A program made the translations under genes and the position numbers. A DNA stretch of 64,000 nucleotides from positions 3,939,581 through 4,003,580 of the forward strand of contig NZ_CP063169.1 in the NCBI RefSeq assembly GCF_014960965.1, in the 5' to 3' direction. Positions within the stretch are counted from its first letter, which is position 1; each line of letters begins with the position of its first letter. Under the pieces are notes generated by a model, which was given only the letters and a program-made list of their open reading frames with translations, was not told where the DNA came from and ran no database searches. This document shows, piece after piece, positions 1 to 8,417 of the stretch. The DNA comes from Ruania alkalisoli (GTDB lineage: Bacteria > Actinomycetota > Actinomycetes > Actinomycetales > Beutenbergiaceae).

Positions 1-222
1 GGTGACCACCTGCACCACACCCGACCCTGCGCCGTCAGAGGTGCCGGAATCCGAGTCGTTCTCGGAACCGGTCCCGATCACCGAGCACCCGGCGAGGGCG
101 AGCGCCACGAACCCGGCTCCCCCAGCGAGCCCAACCCGCTTCCGGCCGAACGCTGAGTTCTGCGGCACTGGTGGGCCCGAATGCCGCAGAAGCTGGCCTT
201 CGGCGTTGTGAATGGTGGTCAT
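1..222 (-). CDS. Lipoprotein, probably thiamine-related ABC substrate-binding protein (N-terminus only)
   Basis: The gene runs off the left edge; 74 codons are visible. An arginine/lysine-rich n-region (FGRKR, residues 25-29) is followed by a hydrophobic stretch and a lipobox LAGC with the lipidated Cys at 46, so the product is an exported lipoprotein. A Ser/Asp/Gly-rich linker follows, typical of actinobacterial ABC solute-binding proteins. Two ATGs lie in tandem; the second (220-222) is chosen because it is 5 nt from a GGAGG ribosome site, while the first is only 2 nt away. The TPP riboswitch in the leader implies that the ligand is thiamine or a precursor such as HMP. No binding domain is visible, so the exact family is inferred from the riboswitch. 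Confidence 0.7.
   Translation of the reverse strand, partial: MTTIHNAEGQLLRHSGPPVPQNSAFGRKRVGLAGGAGFVALALAGCSVIGTGSENDSDSGTSDGAGSGVVQVVT
142..159. repeat. 18-bp dispersed repeat, copy 1
   Basis: CCGGCCGAACGCTGAGTT occurs exactly here and at 7772-7789, and its 13-bp core occurs inverted at 7820-7832. All copies lie inside coding sequence. Confidence 0.8.
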
Positions 223-261
223 CATGTCCTCCTCAGTTCAAAGGAGGGGTAAAGAGAGAAA

Positions 262-350
262 CTCGACTTCCTTCGCCGGTGCTAACCGGAGCAGGTTCGA
301 GGGTCTGCGGCTGTCCGCACTCTCAGCGCCCGAGGCGCTCCCCTGTCGTG
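262..350 (-). promoter_or_regulatory. TPP riboswitch (THI element)
   Basis: On the minus strand this leader holds both conserved TPP-aptamer halves: GCGCTGAGAGTGCGGAC (pyrimidine-sensor side) and CCCTCGAACCTGCTCCGG followed by TTAGCACCGGCG (pyrophosphate-sensor side). They are closed by a short CGAC/GTCG P1 helix. It ends about 40 nt before the lipoprotein start and the strong AGGAGG ribosome site, so translational control is likely. A possible -10 (TACTGT, 359-364) lies just upstream of the aptamer. Confidence 0.93.
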
Positions 351-462
351 TGGGGCTCACAGTACACCTCCGGGCGCCACATCCCTGCCGCCGCCATCGC
401 CCTCTCCGGACGGCGGAGAGCGGCTAGGCTGGACCGGCAGCACCCGATCTCAGGAGCCGAGC

Positions 463-720
463 ATGAACATCTCGAAGCTGGTCACCACGCTGGCCGCCAT
501 CGCGGCCGGTATCGCCGCGAACAAGCTGCTCACCATGGGGTGGAAGGCCGCAACCGGCCACGAGCCGCCCACTGGTGACGCCGATGACGGTGAGATCAGC
601 CTCGGCGAGCTCGTCGTGTTCGCTGCCGTCAGCGGTGCGGTGGTCACGTTCGCGCGAACCTTCGCCACTCGCGGCGCCAAGAAGTGGCTCGATAGCGGAG
701 ACCTGCCGCCGAAGAAGTAG
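463..720 (+). CDS. DUF4235 family small membrane protein
   Basis: This 85-aa protein has an N-terminal hydrophobic segment (about residues 5-25), then the DUF4235 signature W-K-x-x-T-G-x-x-P-P near residues 27-37. A second hydrophobic stretch (about 49-65) precedes the conserved R-x-x-A-x-R-G-A-x-x-W end. An AGGAG ribosome site lies 7 nt before the ATG. The family is common in actinobacteria and has no known function. The gene is monocistronic, facing the Mrp operon tail with an 18-bp gap. Confidence 0.85.
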   Translation: MNISKLVTTLAAIAAGIAANKLLTMGWKAATGHEPPTGDADDGEISLGELVVFAAVSGAVVTFARTFATRGAKKWLDSGDLPPKK

Positions 721-738
721 GCGCAGCGCACGCCCCGT

Positions 739-1095
739 TCACGACTCCTCTCGCGAGCGCGCCCGCTCCAAATCCTCGGTGAGCTCATCTCGCACCAGCA
801 GGTCCGAGCGCACCTTCCCGGTGCGATACCCGGCACGGCCCACCATGTGCGCGGCCACCGGCGCCGTCAGCAGCTGGAAGACCACCACCAGCACCAGCTT
901 CCAGGTGAGCTGACTCGATCCGAGCCCGAACGCCAGCCCGGCCATCAACAGCATCAGACCGAGCACCTGCGGCTTGGTGGCGGCATGCATCCGCGCCAGC
1001 ATGTCCGGGAAACGCGCCACGCCGATGGCGGCGACGAGGGTGAGCAGGCAGCCCGCGATCAGGCATACCGACGCGGCGATCATCATCGGGTTCAC
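739..1095 (-). CDS. mnhG: Na+/H+ antiporter subunit MnhG
   Basis: Last gene of the Mrp/Mnh operon, 118 aa. Three membrane helices (about 3-25, 38-58 and 63-85) surround the conserved loop R-F-P-D-x-x-x-R-x-H-A-x-T-K-P. A charged C-terminal tail rich in Glu and Arg is predicted to be cytoplasmic. It starts with GTG inside a GTGA overlap with the mnhF stop, so translation is coupled. MnhG is a small core subunit of the multi-subunit Na+(Li+)/H+ antiporter, needed for complex assembly. Confidence 0.93.
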   Translation of the reverse strand: MNPMMIAASVCLIAGCLLTLVAAIGVARFPDMLARMHAATKPQVLGLMLLMAGLAFGLGSSQLTWKLVLVVVFQLLTAPVAAHMVGRAGYRTGKVRSDLLVRDELTEDLERARSREES

Positions 1096-1445
1096 CGGCT
1101 GTCCTCCCCCATCGACTCCTCGTCCTCGAGCTCGGCCGCCTCAGCTGCTGCAGCCTCGGCTTCGGTCAGGATCCGGCGTTCCTCTTCCGGTTCCGACGCC
1201 GCGAACCGCGCAAGTGTCACGGCCCCGACGAAGCCGACCAACGCGAGCACCATCAGCACCAGTACCAGGTCCTCCCGCCCGAACCACAGCGAGACCAGCG
1301 CCAGGCAGCCGATCAGCGTGGAGACCAGCACGTCGAGGGCGACCACCCGATCGAGCATGCTCGGCCCCTTCTCCACCCGGTACAGGGTCACCACCGCAGC
1401 CGCAGTCAGCAACGCGGCACACACCACCATCACCACCGGACTCAC
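1092..1445 (-). CDS. mnhF: Na+/H+ antiporter subunit MnhF
   Basis: About 117 aa with three membrane helices and the family motif R-V-x-K-G-P-S-x-x-D-R-V-V-A-L-D near residues 23-38. The C-terminal third is an unusually acidic Glu/Ala-rich tail. The start is placed at GTG 1445, which overlaps the mnhE stop (GTGA) and has GAGGA at suitable spacing; the reading frame stays open further upstream but only antisense to mnhE. It forms part of the membrane arm of the Mrp complex. Confidence 0.9.
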   Translation of the reverse strand: MSPVVMVVCAALLTAAAVVTLYRVEKGPSMLDRVVALDVLVSTLIGCLALVSLWFGREDLVLVLMVLALVGFVGAVTLARFAASEPEEERRILTEAEAAAAEAAELEDEESMGEDSR

Positions 1446-2095
1446 GACTCGTCCTCGCCGTCTCCCGGAAGCACCTTCCCGCGTTCGAACGAGTGCCGCT
1501 CCCGCGTCGAACGGGTTCCCCGGCCACTCCCACGCGAGCGCAGCCGCCACGGCCGGGGCTCGAAACCAGCTGCCTCGATGTCGGCGTCGGTGGCGAAGGC
1601 GTACATCACCCGGCGCTCCTGCTCGAAGACGTCGTGGCGCGCTCGCTCCAGCGCCCCCGGACGGGTCACATCGAGCACGTGCAGGTACAAGGTCCCGGTG
1701 AACCGGTGCGCCTCCACCACGAAGGACCCCGGTACCAGGGTGGTCAGCTCGGCAGTCAGAGTGAGGAACAGATCCGATTCCGAACGCAGCGGCACCCGGA
1801 TCACGGCCCCGTGCGGGGTCTGCCGCCACCGCAGCGCCCTGATCGCCACCGACACCGAAGCACGCACCACATCCACCAGCAGCCGACCGGTCAGCAGCAG
1901 CACCCCGATCAGCGACACCCTGCCCTCGAATCCGACGCGCGGCATCGGGAAGACCCACAGCAGCAGGACGCTCACCAGCACCCCGGTGAGGACGTTGGCA
2001 ACCGTCAGGTGCCCCCAGAGCAGCACCCACACGGCCGTCATCCACACGGCCATCGGCACCCGTTGCAGCCAGTCCCAGCGACCACGCCCGCTCAT
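1442..2095 (-). CDS. mnhE: Na+/H+ antiporter subunit MnhE
   Basis: 217 aa. The N-terminal third is hydrophobic with about three helices, followed by the conserved cytoplasmic MnhE domain containing T-x-E-L-T-T-L-V-P-G-S (about 112-122) and L-Y-L-H-V-L-D. A basic tail of about 45 residues after residue 170 is longer than usual and low in complexity. The ATG overlaps the mnhD stop (ATGA). MnhE is an accessory membrane subunit of the antiporter. Confidence 0.92.
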   Translation of the reverse strand: MSGRGRWDWLQRVPMAVWMTAVWVLLWGHLTVANVLTGVLVSVLLLWVFPMPRVGFEGRVSLIGVLLLTGRLLVDVVRASVSVAIRALRWRQTPHGAVIRVPLRSESDLFLTLTAELTTLVPGSFVVEAHRFTGTLYLHVLDVTRPGALERARHDVFEQERRVMYAFATDADIEAAGFEPRPWRLRSRGSGRGTRSTRERHSFERGKVLPGDGEDES

Positions 2096-3630
2096 GAGTC
2101 ACCTCCCTGAGCATCCGCGGATTGACCCTCGCCACGCCCGTCGTCCACGAGGACCGAGGAGATGTAGGGATCCTGCAGGCGCAAGTCCCGCGCGGCCGCG
2201 TCGGTGTAGGAGTACAGCGGCCCCGCCACCAGCGCGATCACCACACCGACCGCAGCCAGGACGGCCGTCGGCCCGAACATTCCCCGCGGCACGCTCGCCT
2301 CAGGCAGCGGCTCCGGCGCCTCTTGCCAGAACGCCTTGTTCCACGCCTTCACCACCGCGTAGAGCGTCAGCAAGGAGGTGGCCAGCCCGACGGCGACCCC
2401 CACCAGAGCCAATGGCGTCCCGTCCGCGAGGCCCGCCTGGAGCAGACCCGCCTTTCCGAGGAATCCGCTCATCGGCGGGATCCCCGCCAGGTTCATGGCG
2501 GAGACGAAGAACACCACGCCCAGCGCGGGGGCCACCTTCGCCAGGCTCCCCAGGCGCACCAGCGAGGTCGTCCCACCCCGCCGCTCGATCAGGCCGGACA
2601 CGAGGAACAGCGCGGTCTGCACGGTGATGTGGTGGGCCACGTAGAAGATTGCTGCGGAGAGCCCGACATCGCTGGCCAGCGAGATCCCGAAGATCATGAA
2701 GCCGATATGGCTGACCAGTGTGAAGGAGAGCAGACGTTTGATGTCCTCCTGCGCGACGGCCCCCGCGATCCCGACGAGCATGGTCAGCAGCGCCGCCAGC
2801 ATGAGCACGGTGTCGAGGGTGCCGTCGGTGAACAGCAGTGTCTGGGTGCGGATGATGGCGTAGACGCCGACCTTGGTCAGCAATCCGGCGAATACGGCGG
2901 TGACCGGGGCCGGTGCGGTCGGGTAGGAGTCCGGCAGCCAGGCCGAGAGCGGGAAGATCGCAGCCTTGATGGCGAAGCCCATGAGCAGCATGATCTGCAG
3001 GACGGTCTGCAGACCGGGATCCAGGGCGTCGATGCGGTCGGCCAGCTGGGCCAGGTTGAGAGTTCCGGTGGCCCCGTACAGCAGTGCGATCGAGATCAGG
3101 AACAGCAGTGAGGAGAGCAGCGAGACGACGACGTAGATGGCGCCGGCCCGGATGCGTTCACCGGTGCCACCGAGGGTGAGCAGCACGAAGCTGGCGGCGA
3201 GCAGGATCTCGAACCCGACGTAGAGGTTGAACAGGTCGCCGGAGGTGAACGCCATCGCCACCCCGGCTGCGAGCACCAGATAGGTGGGGTGGTAGATCGC
3301 CACGGGCGCACCCTTGGGGCCATCGGCGAGGCCCTGTGCCAGGGAGTACAGCAGCACTCCGAGCAGCACGACGGCCGAGACCACGAGCATCAACGCCGAG
3401 AGCCTGTCGGTGACCACCGCGATCCCGACCGGCGCTGCCCAGCCACCGACGTTCACCACCTGCGGCCCCACGGTGTGGGTGACGAAGATCAACGCGACCG
3501 CCACGATCAGCACGGCGGTGAGCGCCACCACGGAGATCACACCCTGGACGCGGGAGTGCTTCGCGAGGGCGAGAGCCAACCCGGCAGCGACAAGGGGGAT
3601 CACCACGGGGAGCGCGACGAGCCAGGTCAT
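2092..3630 (-). CDS. mnhD: Na+/H+ antiporter subunit MnhD (NuoN-like)
   Basis: 512 aa, about 14 transmembrane helices, with a proton-conducting antiporter membrane domain (proton_antipo_M) spanning about residues 125-420. The region K-A-A-I-F-P-L-S-A-W-L-P-D-S-Y around residue 225 and P-V-T-A-V-F-A-G-L-L-T-K-V-G just after it are hallmark MnhD/NuoN motifs with the ion-pathway lysines. It is one of the two large ion-translocating subunits. ATGA overlap with mnhC upstream and mnhE downstream shows tight coupling. Confidence 0.95.
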   Translation of the reverse strand: MTWLVALPVVIPLVAAGLALALAKHSRVQGVISVVALTAVLIVAVALIFVTHTVGPQVVNVGGWAAPVGIAVVTDRLSALMLVVSAVVLLGVLLYSLAQGLADGPKGAPVAIYHPTYLVLAAGVAMAFTSGDLFNLYVGFEILLAASFVLLTLGGTGERIRAGAIYVVVSLLSSLLFLISIALLYGATGTLNLAQLADRIDALDPGLQTVLQIMLLMGFAIKAAIFPLSAWLPDSYPTAPAPVTAVFAGLLTKVGVYAIIRTQTLLFTDGTLDTVLMLAALLTMLVGIAGAVAQEDIKRLLSFTLVSHIGFMIFGISLASDVGLSAAIFYVAHHITVQTALFLVSGLIERRGGTTSLVRLGSLAKVAPALGVVFFVSAMNLAGIPPMSGFLGKAGLLQAGLADGTPLALVGVAVGLATSLLTLYAVVKAWNKAFWQEAPEPLPEASVPRGMFGPTAVLAAVGVVIALVAGPLYSYTDAAARDLRLQDPYISSVLVDDGRGEGQSADAQGGDS

Positions 3631-4169
3631 GTGCTCTCACCCCGGTCGCGCTGCTCGGCCTCGTGGTCGTCGGCCCCCAGCCGAGGTCCATGATGAGCGG
3701 TCTCCAGCGAGTGCTCCTCCTCGGTCTCGTCGCGGGCTTCAGCGGCCTCGGTGGCGAGGTCGGTGCCGACGTCGTCGGCTCGGGAGTCTTCCTCGTGCCG
3801 GGCGGCGCGGCGGGCGATCCTGCGGTCTTCGAGGTCGTCCTGGACTTCGTCGTGACCGTGCAGCTGCCAGGAGCGATAGGCCATCGCCAGCACGAAGGCG
3901 GTGATCCCCAGATTGATGACGATCGCTGTCAGCACCATCGCCTGCGGCAGGGGGTCGGCCATCTGGTCCGGCTCAGTGGTCCCGACCAGCGGCGGCCCTC
4001 CTGCCGCTCCGCCTGCGATGAGGAAGAGCAGGTTGACCCCGTTGCTGATCAGCGTGATCCCGATGATCACCCGGGAGAGACTGCGTTCGAGCAGCAGGTA
4101 CACACCCGAGCCCACCAGGACCCCGACGGCGAGCACCAGCGCCAGGCTCGGGCTCATCTCCACGCCCAT
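3627..4169 (-). CDS. mnhC: Na+/H+ antiporter subunit MnhC (NuoK-like)
   Basis: 180 aa. Residues about 5-115 form three helices with the NuoK-like motif L-I-S-N-G-V-N-L-L followed by the P-x-P-Q-A-M-V-L-T-A-I-V-I loop. From about residue 120 the protein continues as a highly charged cytoplasmic tail rich in Glu, Asp, Arg and His, longer than the roughly 110-residue core of most MnhC proteins. It begins one base inside the mnhA stop (TGATG). The charged tail is not conserved in the family and its role is unknown. Confidence 0.93.
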   Translation of the reverse strand: MGVEMSPSLALVLAVGVLVGSGVYLLLERSLSRVIIGITLISNGVNLLFLIAGGAAGGPPLVGTTEPDQMADPLPQAMVLTAIVINLGITAFVLAMAYRSWQLHGHDEVQDDLEDRRIARRAARHEEDSRADDVGTDLATEAAEARDETEEEHSLETAHHGPRLGADDHEAEQRDRGEST

Positions 4170-7138
4170 CAGTGCTCACCTCCAGCGCCCACGAGCGGGC
4201 GGCTGTCGTCGGCACTGCTGCGCGGGGAGTCGTGGGCGATGTCCGGTGAGGCTGTGCCCGTGGCCTCACCCTGCCGGTCGATCTCGGCGCCGAGCGTGCG
4301 CAACACGTCCAGCATCAGTCCCACCACCACGAGGAACACGCCGATGTCGAAGAACAGTGAGGTGACCAGGTGCATCTCGCCGAGGATTCCGAGGTCGACG
4401 TCGATCTTCACCGACTGCAGCACCACACCCCCGAAGAACAACGGGACCGCACCCGCACCGGCAGAGAGGAACAGCCCGGTGCCCAGCAGCGCACCCGGCA
4501 GGATGGGCGCCGCCTCCCCGAGCTCGTACCGCCCGCCGGCGAGGTAACGGACGGTGAGCGCGATTCCGACGATCAAGCCCGCGACGAAGCCACCGCCAGG
4601 TGCATTGTGGCCGGAGAACAGCAGGAACAGCGCGAACACGAGCATGGTGTGGAACAGCAGCCGTGTCGCCACCTCGAAGATCACCGACCGCCGGTTCGGG
4701 GCGAGGGCGCCGGGACCGGTCAGCCAAGACCGCGCCCGGCGAGGGGCGGTTGCGGTGCCCTGGGCCGGGCGCAGTCTGGTGGCCGGGTCTTCCAACTCGC
4801 TCGGCCACACCTGCGCATCGCCACTGCGCCGGTCTCTCATCCGCTCCACCCGTCCGGTCCGGGTACGAGTGCGGGCGAACACCAGCGAGGCCACACCGGT
4901 TGCCGCCACCAGGAGTACGGCAATCTCACCCATCGTGTCCCAGGCGCGGATGTCGACGAGCGTGACATTCACGATGTTCTTGCCGTATCCGTACTCGTAC
5001 GCCTCCGTCGGGAAGAGCACCGAGACCGGGTCGGCCACCCGTGCCGCCGGAACGATCAGGGCGAGCGCCATCGCCAGCACACCCACGAGTGCACCCAGTG
5101 CCGCCCGCCACCACCGGCTGGATTTGAGCGGCCGGTTGGAGAAGTACGCCGGAAGCCGCCGCAGCACGAGGATGAACACCACCAGTGCGATGGTCTCCAC
5201 CAGTGCCTGCGTGAGAGCGAGGTCGGGGGCACCGTGCAGGGCGAACAGCACCACCACGCCGTACCCGGTCACGCCGAGCAGCACCACGGCCTTGAGCCGC
5301 CGCCGGGCCTGCGCCGTCAGGATCGCGCCGATCACGATGATCCCCGCGACCAGCAGCTGGGCGGGGCTGTCGAAGAGCCGCACCTGGCCGATCTGCACCC
5401 CCGAGCTCCCCAGCGCGATCGCCGCCGACACCACGGTCACCACCAGGATGATCCCGAGATAGCCGGGCAGGGATCCACGCTGCGTGGCGGAGGTGACGGC
5501 CACGGCCGCCCGGTCCAGGCGCCGCATCAGGGTGCGATACCCACGGTCCGCATCCGGGCCGAGAATTACCGCATCCTGCGCGCGTTCCACCAGCCCACGC
5601 AATGCGAAAAGCCCGAGCCCGACGGCGACGATCACCACGGTCAGCGCCAGCGCCGGTCCGATGCCGCCCCAGAGGGTCAAGTGCCCCGGCTCCCCGGCCG
5701 GGTAGGTGGCCGCGTACCGTTCGAACAACCCCTCCCCCAGCCCTGGGAGCAGCCCGGCGCCGAGGCCCAGGACGGCGAGGACGAACCCAGGCACGAACAG
5801 CCCCGGAGGTTCCCGGTCCAGCTGGGTGTCGGCCACACCAGACTTGCGGGCGAAGGCACCCCACAGGAAACGCATCCCGTAGGCGAAGGTCAGCACAGAC
5901 CCGACCACCACGACGGCGAGGAGCGCACCCTCGTACGCTCCGCCGTCGTGGGTGAGGGCCTCCAGCACGGCCTCCTTGCCGACGTACCCGGCGAACGGTG
6001 GCAGGCCCACCATGGAGAAGGTGGCGAGGAAGCCGGGGATGGCGGCCCCGCGCAGGTTCCGCCCGAGGCCGGAGAGCTGACGCAGGTCGCGCGTGCCGGC
6101 GGAGGCGTCGATCACGCCGACGGTCAGGAACAGCGCGGCCTTGAACATCGCGTGGGCGCCGATGAGCGCCAGGCCCGCGAGCGCGACGGCCTGATTCGCC
6201 TGTCCCACCAGCAGGATCAGGAAGCCGAGCTGGCTGACGGTGCCGAACGCGAGCAGCAACTTGAGGTCGTGCTGCTTGAGCGAGCGGTACCCGCCGATGA
6301 GCATCGTGGCCGACCCGGTGATCAGGATGATCCAACGCCAGGTGTCCATCTCCGCGAAACCTGGTGCGAGGCGGGCCACGAGATAGACGCCCGCCTTCAC
6401 CATCGCGGCAGCGTGCAGGTAGGCGCTCACCGGAGTGGGTGCGGCCATCGCGCCAGGGAGCCAGAAATGGAACGGCACGAGCGCTGACTTGCTGAGCGCA
6501 CCCACCAGGACGCAGACGATCGCCACCGTGGCCGCGGTGCCTGCGGGCGGTTCGCTGACCAGCTCGGACAGCGAGAACGAGCCGCCGGGCATGGCGCCGA
6601 GGATGAGGAAGCCGGCGAACATGGCCAGGCCGCCGAACGTCGTCACGATGATCGCCTGCATGCCGGCGCGGCGGGAGCCCTTACGGGTGAAGTAGTGCCC
6701 GATCAGCAGGTAGGAGAAGACCGTGGTCAGTTCCCAGAAGGTGTACAGGGCCAGGGTGTTGTCCGTGGTGACCAGGCCCAGCATGGCGCCGGCGAAGCCG
6801 ATGAAGATGCCGGAGAACCGGCCCAGGAACTTCGCACCCGTGGCGAAGTACCAGGCGCAGTAGATCAGCACGAGCGCGCCGATCCCGCCGACCAGCAGCA
6901 CCATCAACCAGGCGAGCACGTCGAGCCGGAACGTCAGGTGCATATCCAGCGAGCCCACCCACGCCACACTCTGGACGGGCACCTCGCCGGCGAGGACATC
7001 GCCCAGACGGGTCAACGCCCAGATGGCGGCGGAGCCGGGCACGAGCGCCAGCGGAAGGAACATCCGCCGGCCGAAACGCGAGACCAGCGCCGGGGCAGCC
7101 AGAGCCGCGAGCAGGTGCACGGCGATCAGCTGCAGCAC
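4169..7138 (-). CDS. mnhA: Na+/H+ antiporter fused subunit MnhA-MnhB
   Basis: First gene of the Mrp operon, 989 aa. The N-terminal NuoL-like antiporter domain covers about 60-450, with T-V-S-Q-L-G-F near the middle. An MrpA C-terminal/DUF4040 region follows (about 600-720, motif H-G-A-P-D-L-A-L-T-Q-A-L-V-E-T). From about 840 on there is a complete MnhB domain (L-L-F-S-G-H-N-A-P-G-G-G-F-V-A-G), so no separate mnhB gene exists. The fusion is common in actinobacteria. Start is GTG 7138 with a GGGAG site 6 nt upstream. The complex exports Na+ using the proton gradient and supports salt and alkali tolerance. Confidence 0.95.
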   Translation of the reverse strand: MLQLIAVHLLAALAAPALVSRFGRRMFLPLALVPGSAAIWALTRLGDVLAGEVPVQSVAWVGSLDMHLTFRLDVLAWLMVLLVGGIGALVLIYCAWYFATGAKFLGRFSGIFIGFAGAMLGLVTTDNTLALYTFWELTTVFSYLLIGHYFTRKGSRRAGMQAIIVTTFGGLAMFAGFLILGAMPGGSFSLSELVSEPPAGTAATVAIVCVLVGALSKSALVPFHFWLPGAMAAPTPVSAYLHAAAMVKAGVYLVARLAPGFAEMDTWRWIILITGSATMLIGGYRSLKQHDLKLLLAFGTVSQLGFLILLVGQANQAVALAGLALIGAHAMFKAALFLTVGVIDASAGTRDLRQLSGLGRNLRGAAIPGFLATFSMVGLPPFAGYVGKEAVLEALTHDGGAYEGALLAVVVVGSVLTFAYGMRFLWGAFARKSGVADTQLDREPPGLFVPGFVLAVLGLGAGLLPGLGEGLFERYAATYPAGEPGHLTLWGGIGPALALTVVIVAVGLGLFALRGLVERAQDAVILGPDADRGYRTLMRRLDRAAVAVTSATQRGSLPGYLGIILVVTVVSAAIALGSSGVQIGQVRLFDSPAQLLVAGIIVIGAILTAQARRRLKAVVLLGVTGYGVVVLFALHGAPDLALTQALVETIALVVFILVLRRLPAYFSNRPLKSSRWWRAALGALVGVLAMALALIVPAARVADPVSVLFPTEAYEYGYGKNIVNVTLVDIRAWDTMGEIAVLLVAATGVASLVFARTRTRTGRVERMRDRRSGDAQVWPSELEDPATRLRPAQGTATAPRRARSWLTGPGALAPNRRSVIFEVATRLLFHTMLVFALFLLFSGHNAPGGGFVAGLIVGIALTVRYLAGGRYELGEAAPILPGALLGTGLFLSAGAGAVPLFFGGVVLQSVKIDVDLGILGEMHLVTSLFFDIGVFLVVVGLMLDVLRTLGAEIDRQGEATGTASPDIAHDSPRSSADDSRPLVGAGGEH

Positions 7139-7379
7139 GTCGGCTCCCGGTCAGTCGGCGTGGTCAAGGGCAGGTGGTGCTCGGATGTGAGGTTGTGGGT
7201 GCGCGGCAGCACCGGCCCGAACGCCGGAGTGGACACCGCGGTTGAGCCAACCTTATCAATCGGGCGTTATCAACGATCGGCAGCGACCGCGGCACTGACC
7301 TCGATCCGGTCGGCCGGATCGAGATGAGTGAATCCGGAGGGTGCGCGGAGGTGGTCACCCTCGGCGGATGCGTCCTCGC
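7139..7379 (-). promoter_or_regulatory. Promoter region of the mnh operon
   Basis: A 241-bp gap separates mnhA from the co-oriented upstream gene. On the minus strand around 7250-7275 there are two direct TTGATAA copies 14 bp apart, the only AT-rich patch here, which probably mark the promoter. The far end holds a terminator-like hairpin, listed separately. No start site can be fixed by eye. Confidence 0.4.
7300..7323 (-). terminator. Hairpin downstream of the 7380-8411 gene
   Basis: A perfect 10-bp inverted repeat, CTCGATCCGG and CCGGATCGAG, with a 4-nt loop lies about 57 nt past the stop of the minus-strand gene. It has no U-run, as is usual for actinobacterial terminators. It would separate the dcd operon from the mnh operon. 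Confidence 0.5.
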
Positions 7380-8411
7380 CTACAGCTGGACGAGGAACTG
7401 ATCGTCGTCGGTGACCTCACCATCGGTGGCGGCCTGAATTGCCCGGGCCGCAGCCTCGATCCGGGTGCGCGCATCCTCTCGCTGGTCCAGGACGACCCGC
7501 CCGGCCCGATGCTGCTCTAGCGCCACCGGGTCGGCCGGGTACCAGCGCAGGGAGTAAGCGATGGTGCCGGTCGCCGCCCACTCGAGGCCGGCGAGCACGA
7601 GTGGCACCAGCACCTCGGCCTCCACCGAGACGCCGATCGTGCCGCCGTCGGGGTAGGGCGAGACGGCGCCGTAGGCTTCGGTGACCTGCGGCTCGTTCAG
7701 GGCATGGGCGTCATAGGCGTCGGCCTCAGCGTGCAACCAGGCGCGCTCCCCCTCGTCCAGCTCCCGCACCCCCGGCCGAACGCTGAGTTGTTCGGCGTTC
7801 GAGGGGTGATTCGCCGAGGAACTCAGCGTTCGCGGCGGGTCGGGCTCGGCGAGCAGGCGGACACCAGGGAGGGCGGGCCGGAGCACGTGCACCAGCGCAT
7901 CGGGGTGCAACCACACCGGTGCGTGCACCACCAGGTCCACACCCGCCATCGGGCCAGGTTCCAACACGTGGCCGGTTGAGGTGCGCACCACGCCGGCGAG
8001 GCGACGGCCCATCGCGCACAACACCTCGACGGCGGCCCTCTCCATCCCCTCGACGCTCCCCTGCCCGAACGCCGCCAGCAGGCCACCGACCGCCTGCAGC
8101 TCCTCCGGGACTGGTCCGCCGCGTTCGGGCGGGCACGTCAGCAGGTACGCATGCTCAGCCCAGACGGGCAGGCCCAGCTCCGCCCGATCGGCGGCGGTGA
8201 CCAGGAACGGGCCGGAGAGGTAGGTCTCCTCCTCCAGCTGCAGGACGTCGTCGGCGACCCAGTGCGCCCGGGGGTAGCGGGACAGGGCGAGCGCCTCCAC
8301 CTCCTCGACCGTGACGTCGTCGGGAAGGGCAAGCAGGTGCCGGGCGAGGGCGGCGGCGAGGTCGAGTGGCGCCGCACTCTCGGGGTGGCCGGCAGCACCA
8401 GTGCTGGCCAT
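7380..8411 (-). CDS. Hypothetical protein downstream of dcd
   Basis: 343 aa, soluble, with no signal peptide or membrane segment; I recognise no family. The sequence is rich in Ala, Leu, Glu and Asp and reads like a mixed alpha/beta domain with repeated hydrophobic strands (L-V-V-H-A-P-V-W-L and similar). It begins 7 nt after the dcd stop, so the two are probably cotranscribed. The middle (about residues 195-215) contains two inverted copies of a 13-bp sequence, one of which extends to an 18-bp word also found in the first gene of the window. This local insertion makes the stretch NHPSNAEQLSVRPG. Confidence 0.75.
   Translation of the reverse strand: MASTGAAGHPESAAPLDLAAALARHLLALPDDVTVEEVEALALSRYPRAHWVADDVLQLEEETYLSGPFLVTAADRAELGLPVWAEHAYLLTCPPERGGPVPEELQAVGGLLAAFGQGSVEGMERAAVEVLCAMGRRLAGVVRTSTGHVLEPGPMAGVDLVVHAPVWLHPDALVHVLRPALPGVRLLAEPDPPRTLSSSANHPSNAEQLSVRPGVRELDEGERAWLHAEADAYDAHALNEPQVTEAYGAVSPYPDGGTIGVSVEAEVLVPLVLAGLEWAATGTIAYSLRWYPADPVALEQHRAGRVVLDQREDARTRIEAAARAIQAATDGEVTDDDQFLVQL
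7772..7832. repeat. 18-bp dispersed repeat, copy 2, with inverted 13-bp copy
   Basis: CCGGCCGAACGCTGAGTT (7772-7789) and AACTCAGCGTTCG (7820-7832) form an inverted pair with 13-bp arms and a 30-nt spacer, inside the hypothetical gene after dcd. The pair can fold as a stem-loop. Confidence 0.8.
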
Positions 8412-8417
8412 GGCGAC

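Noticed and set aside
4370-6487. Very long plus-strand reading frame opposite mnhA
   Set aside because: It is antisense to a well-supported gene, is rich in His, Gln, Arg and Gly, and shows no domain; such shadows are common at this GC.
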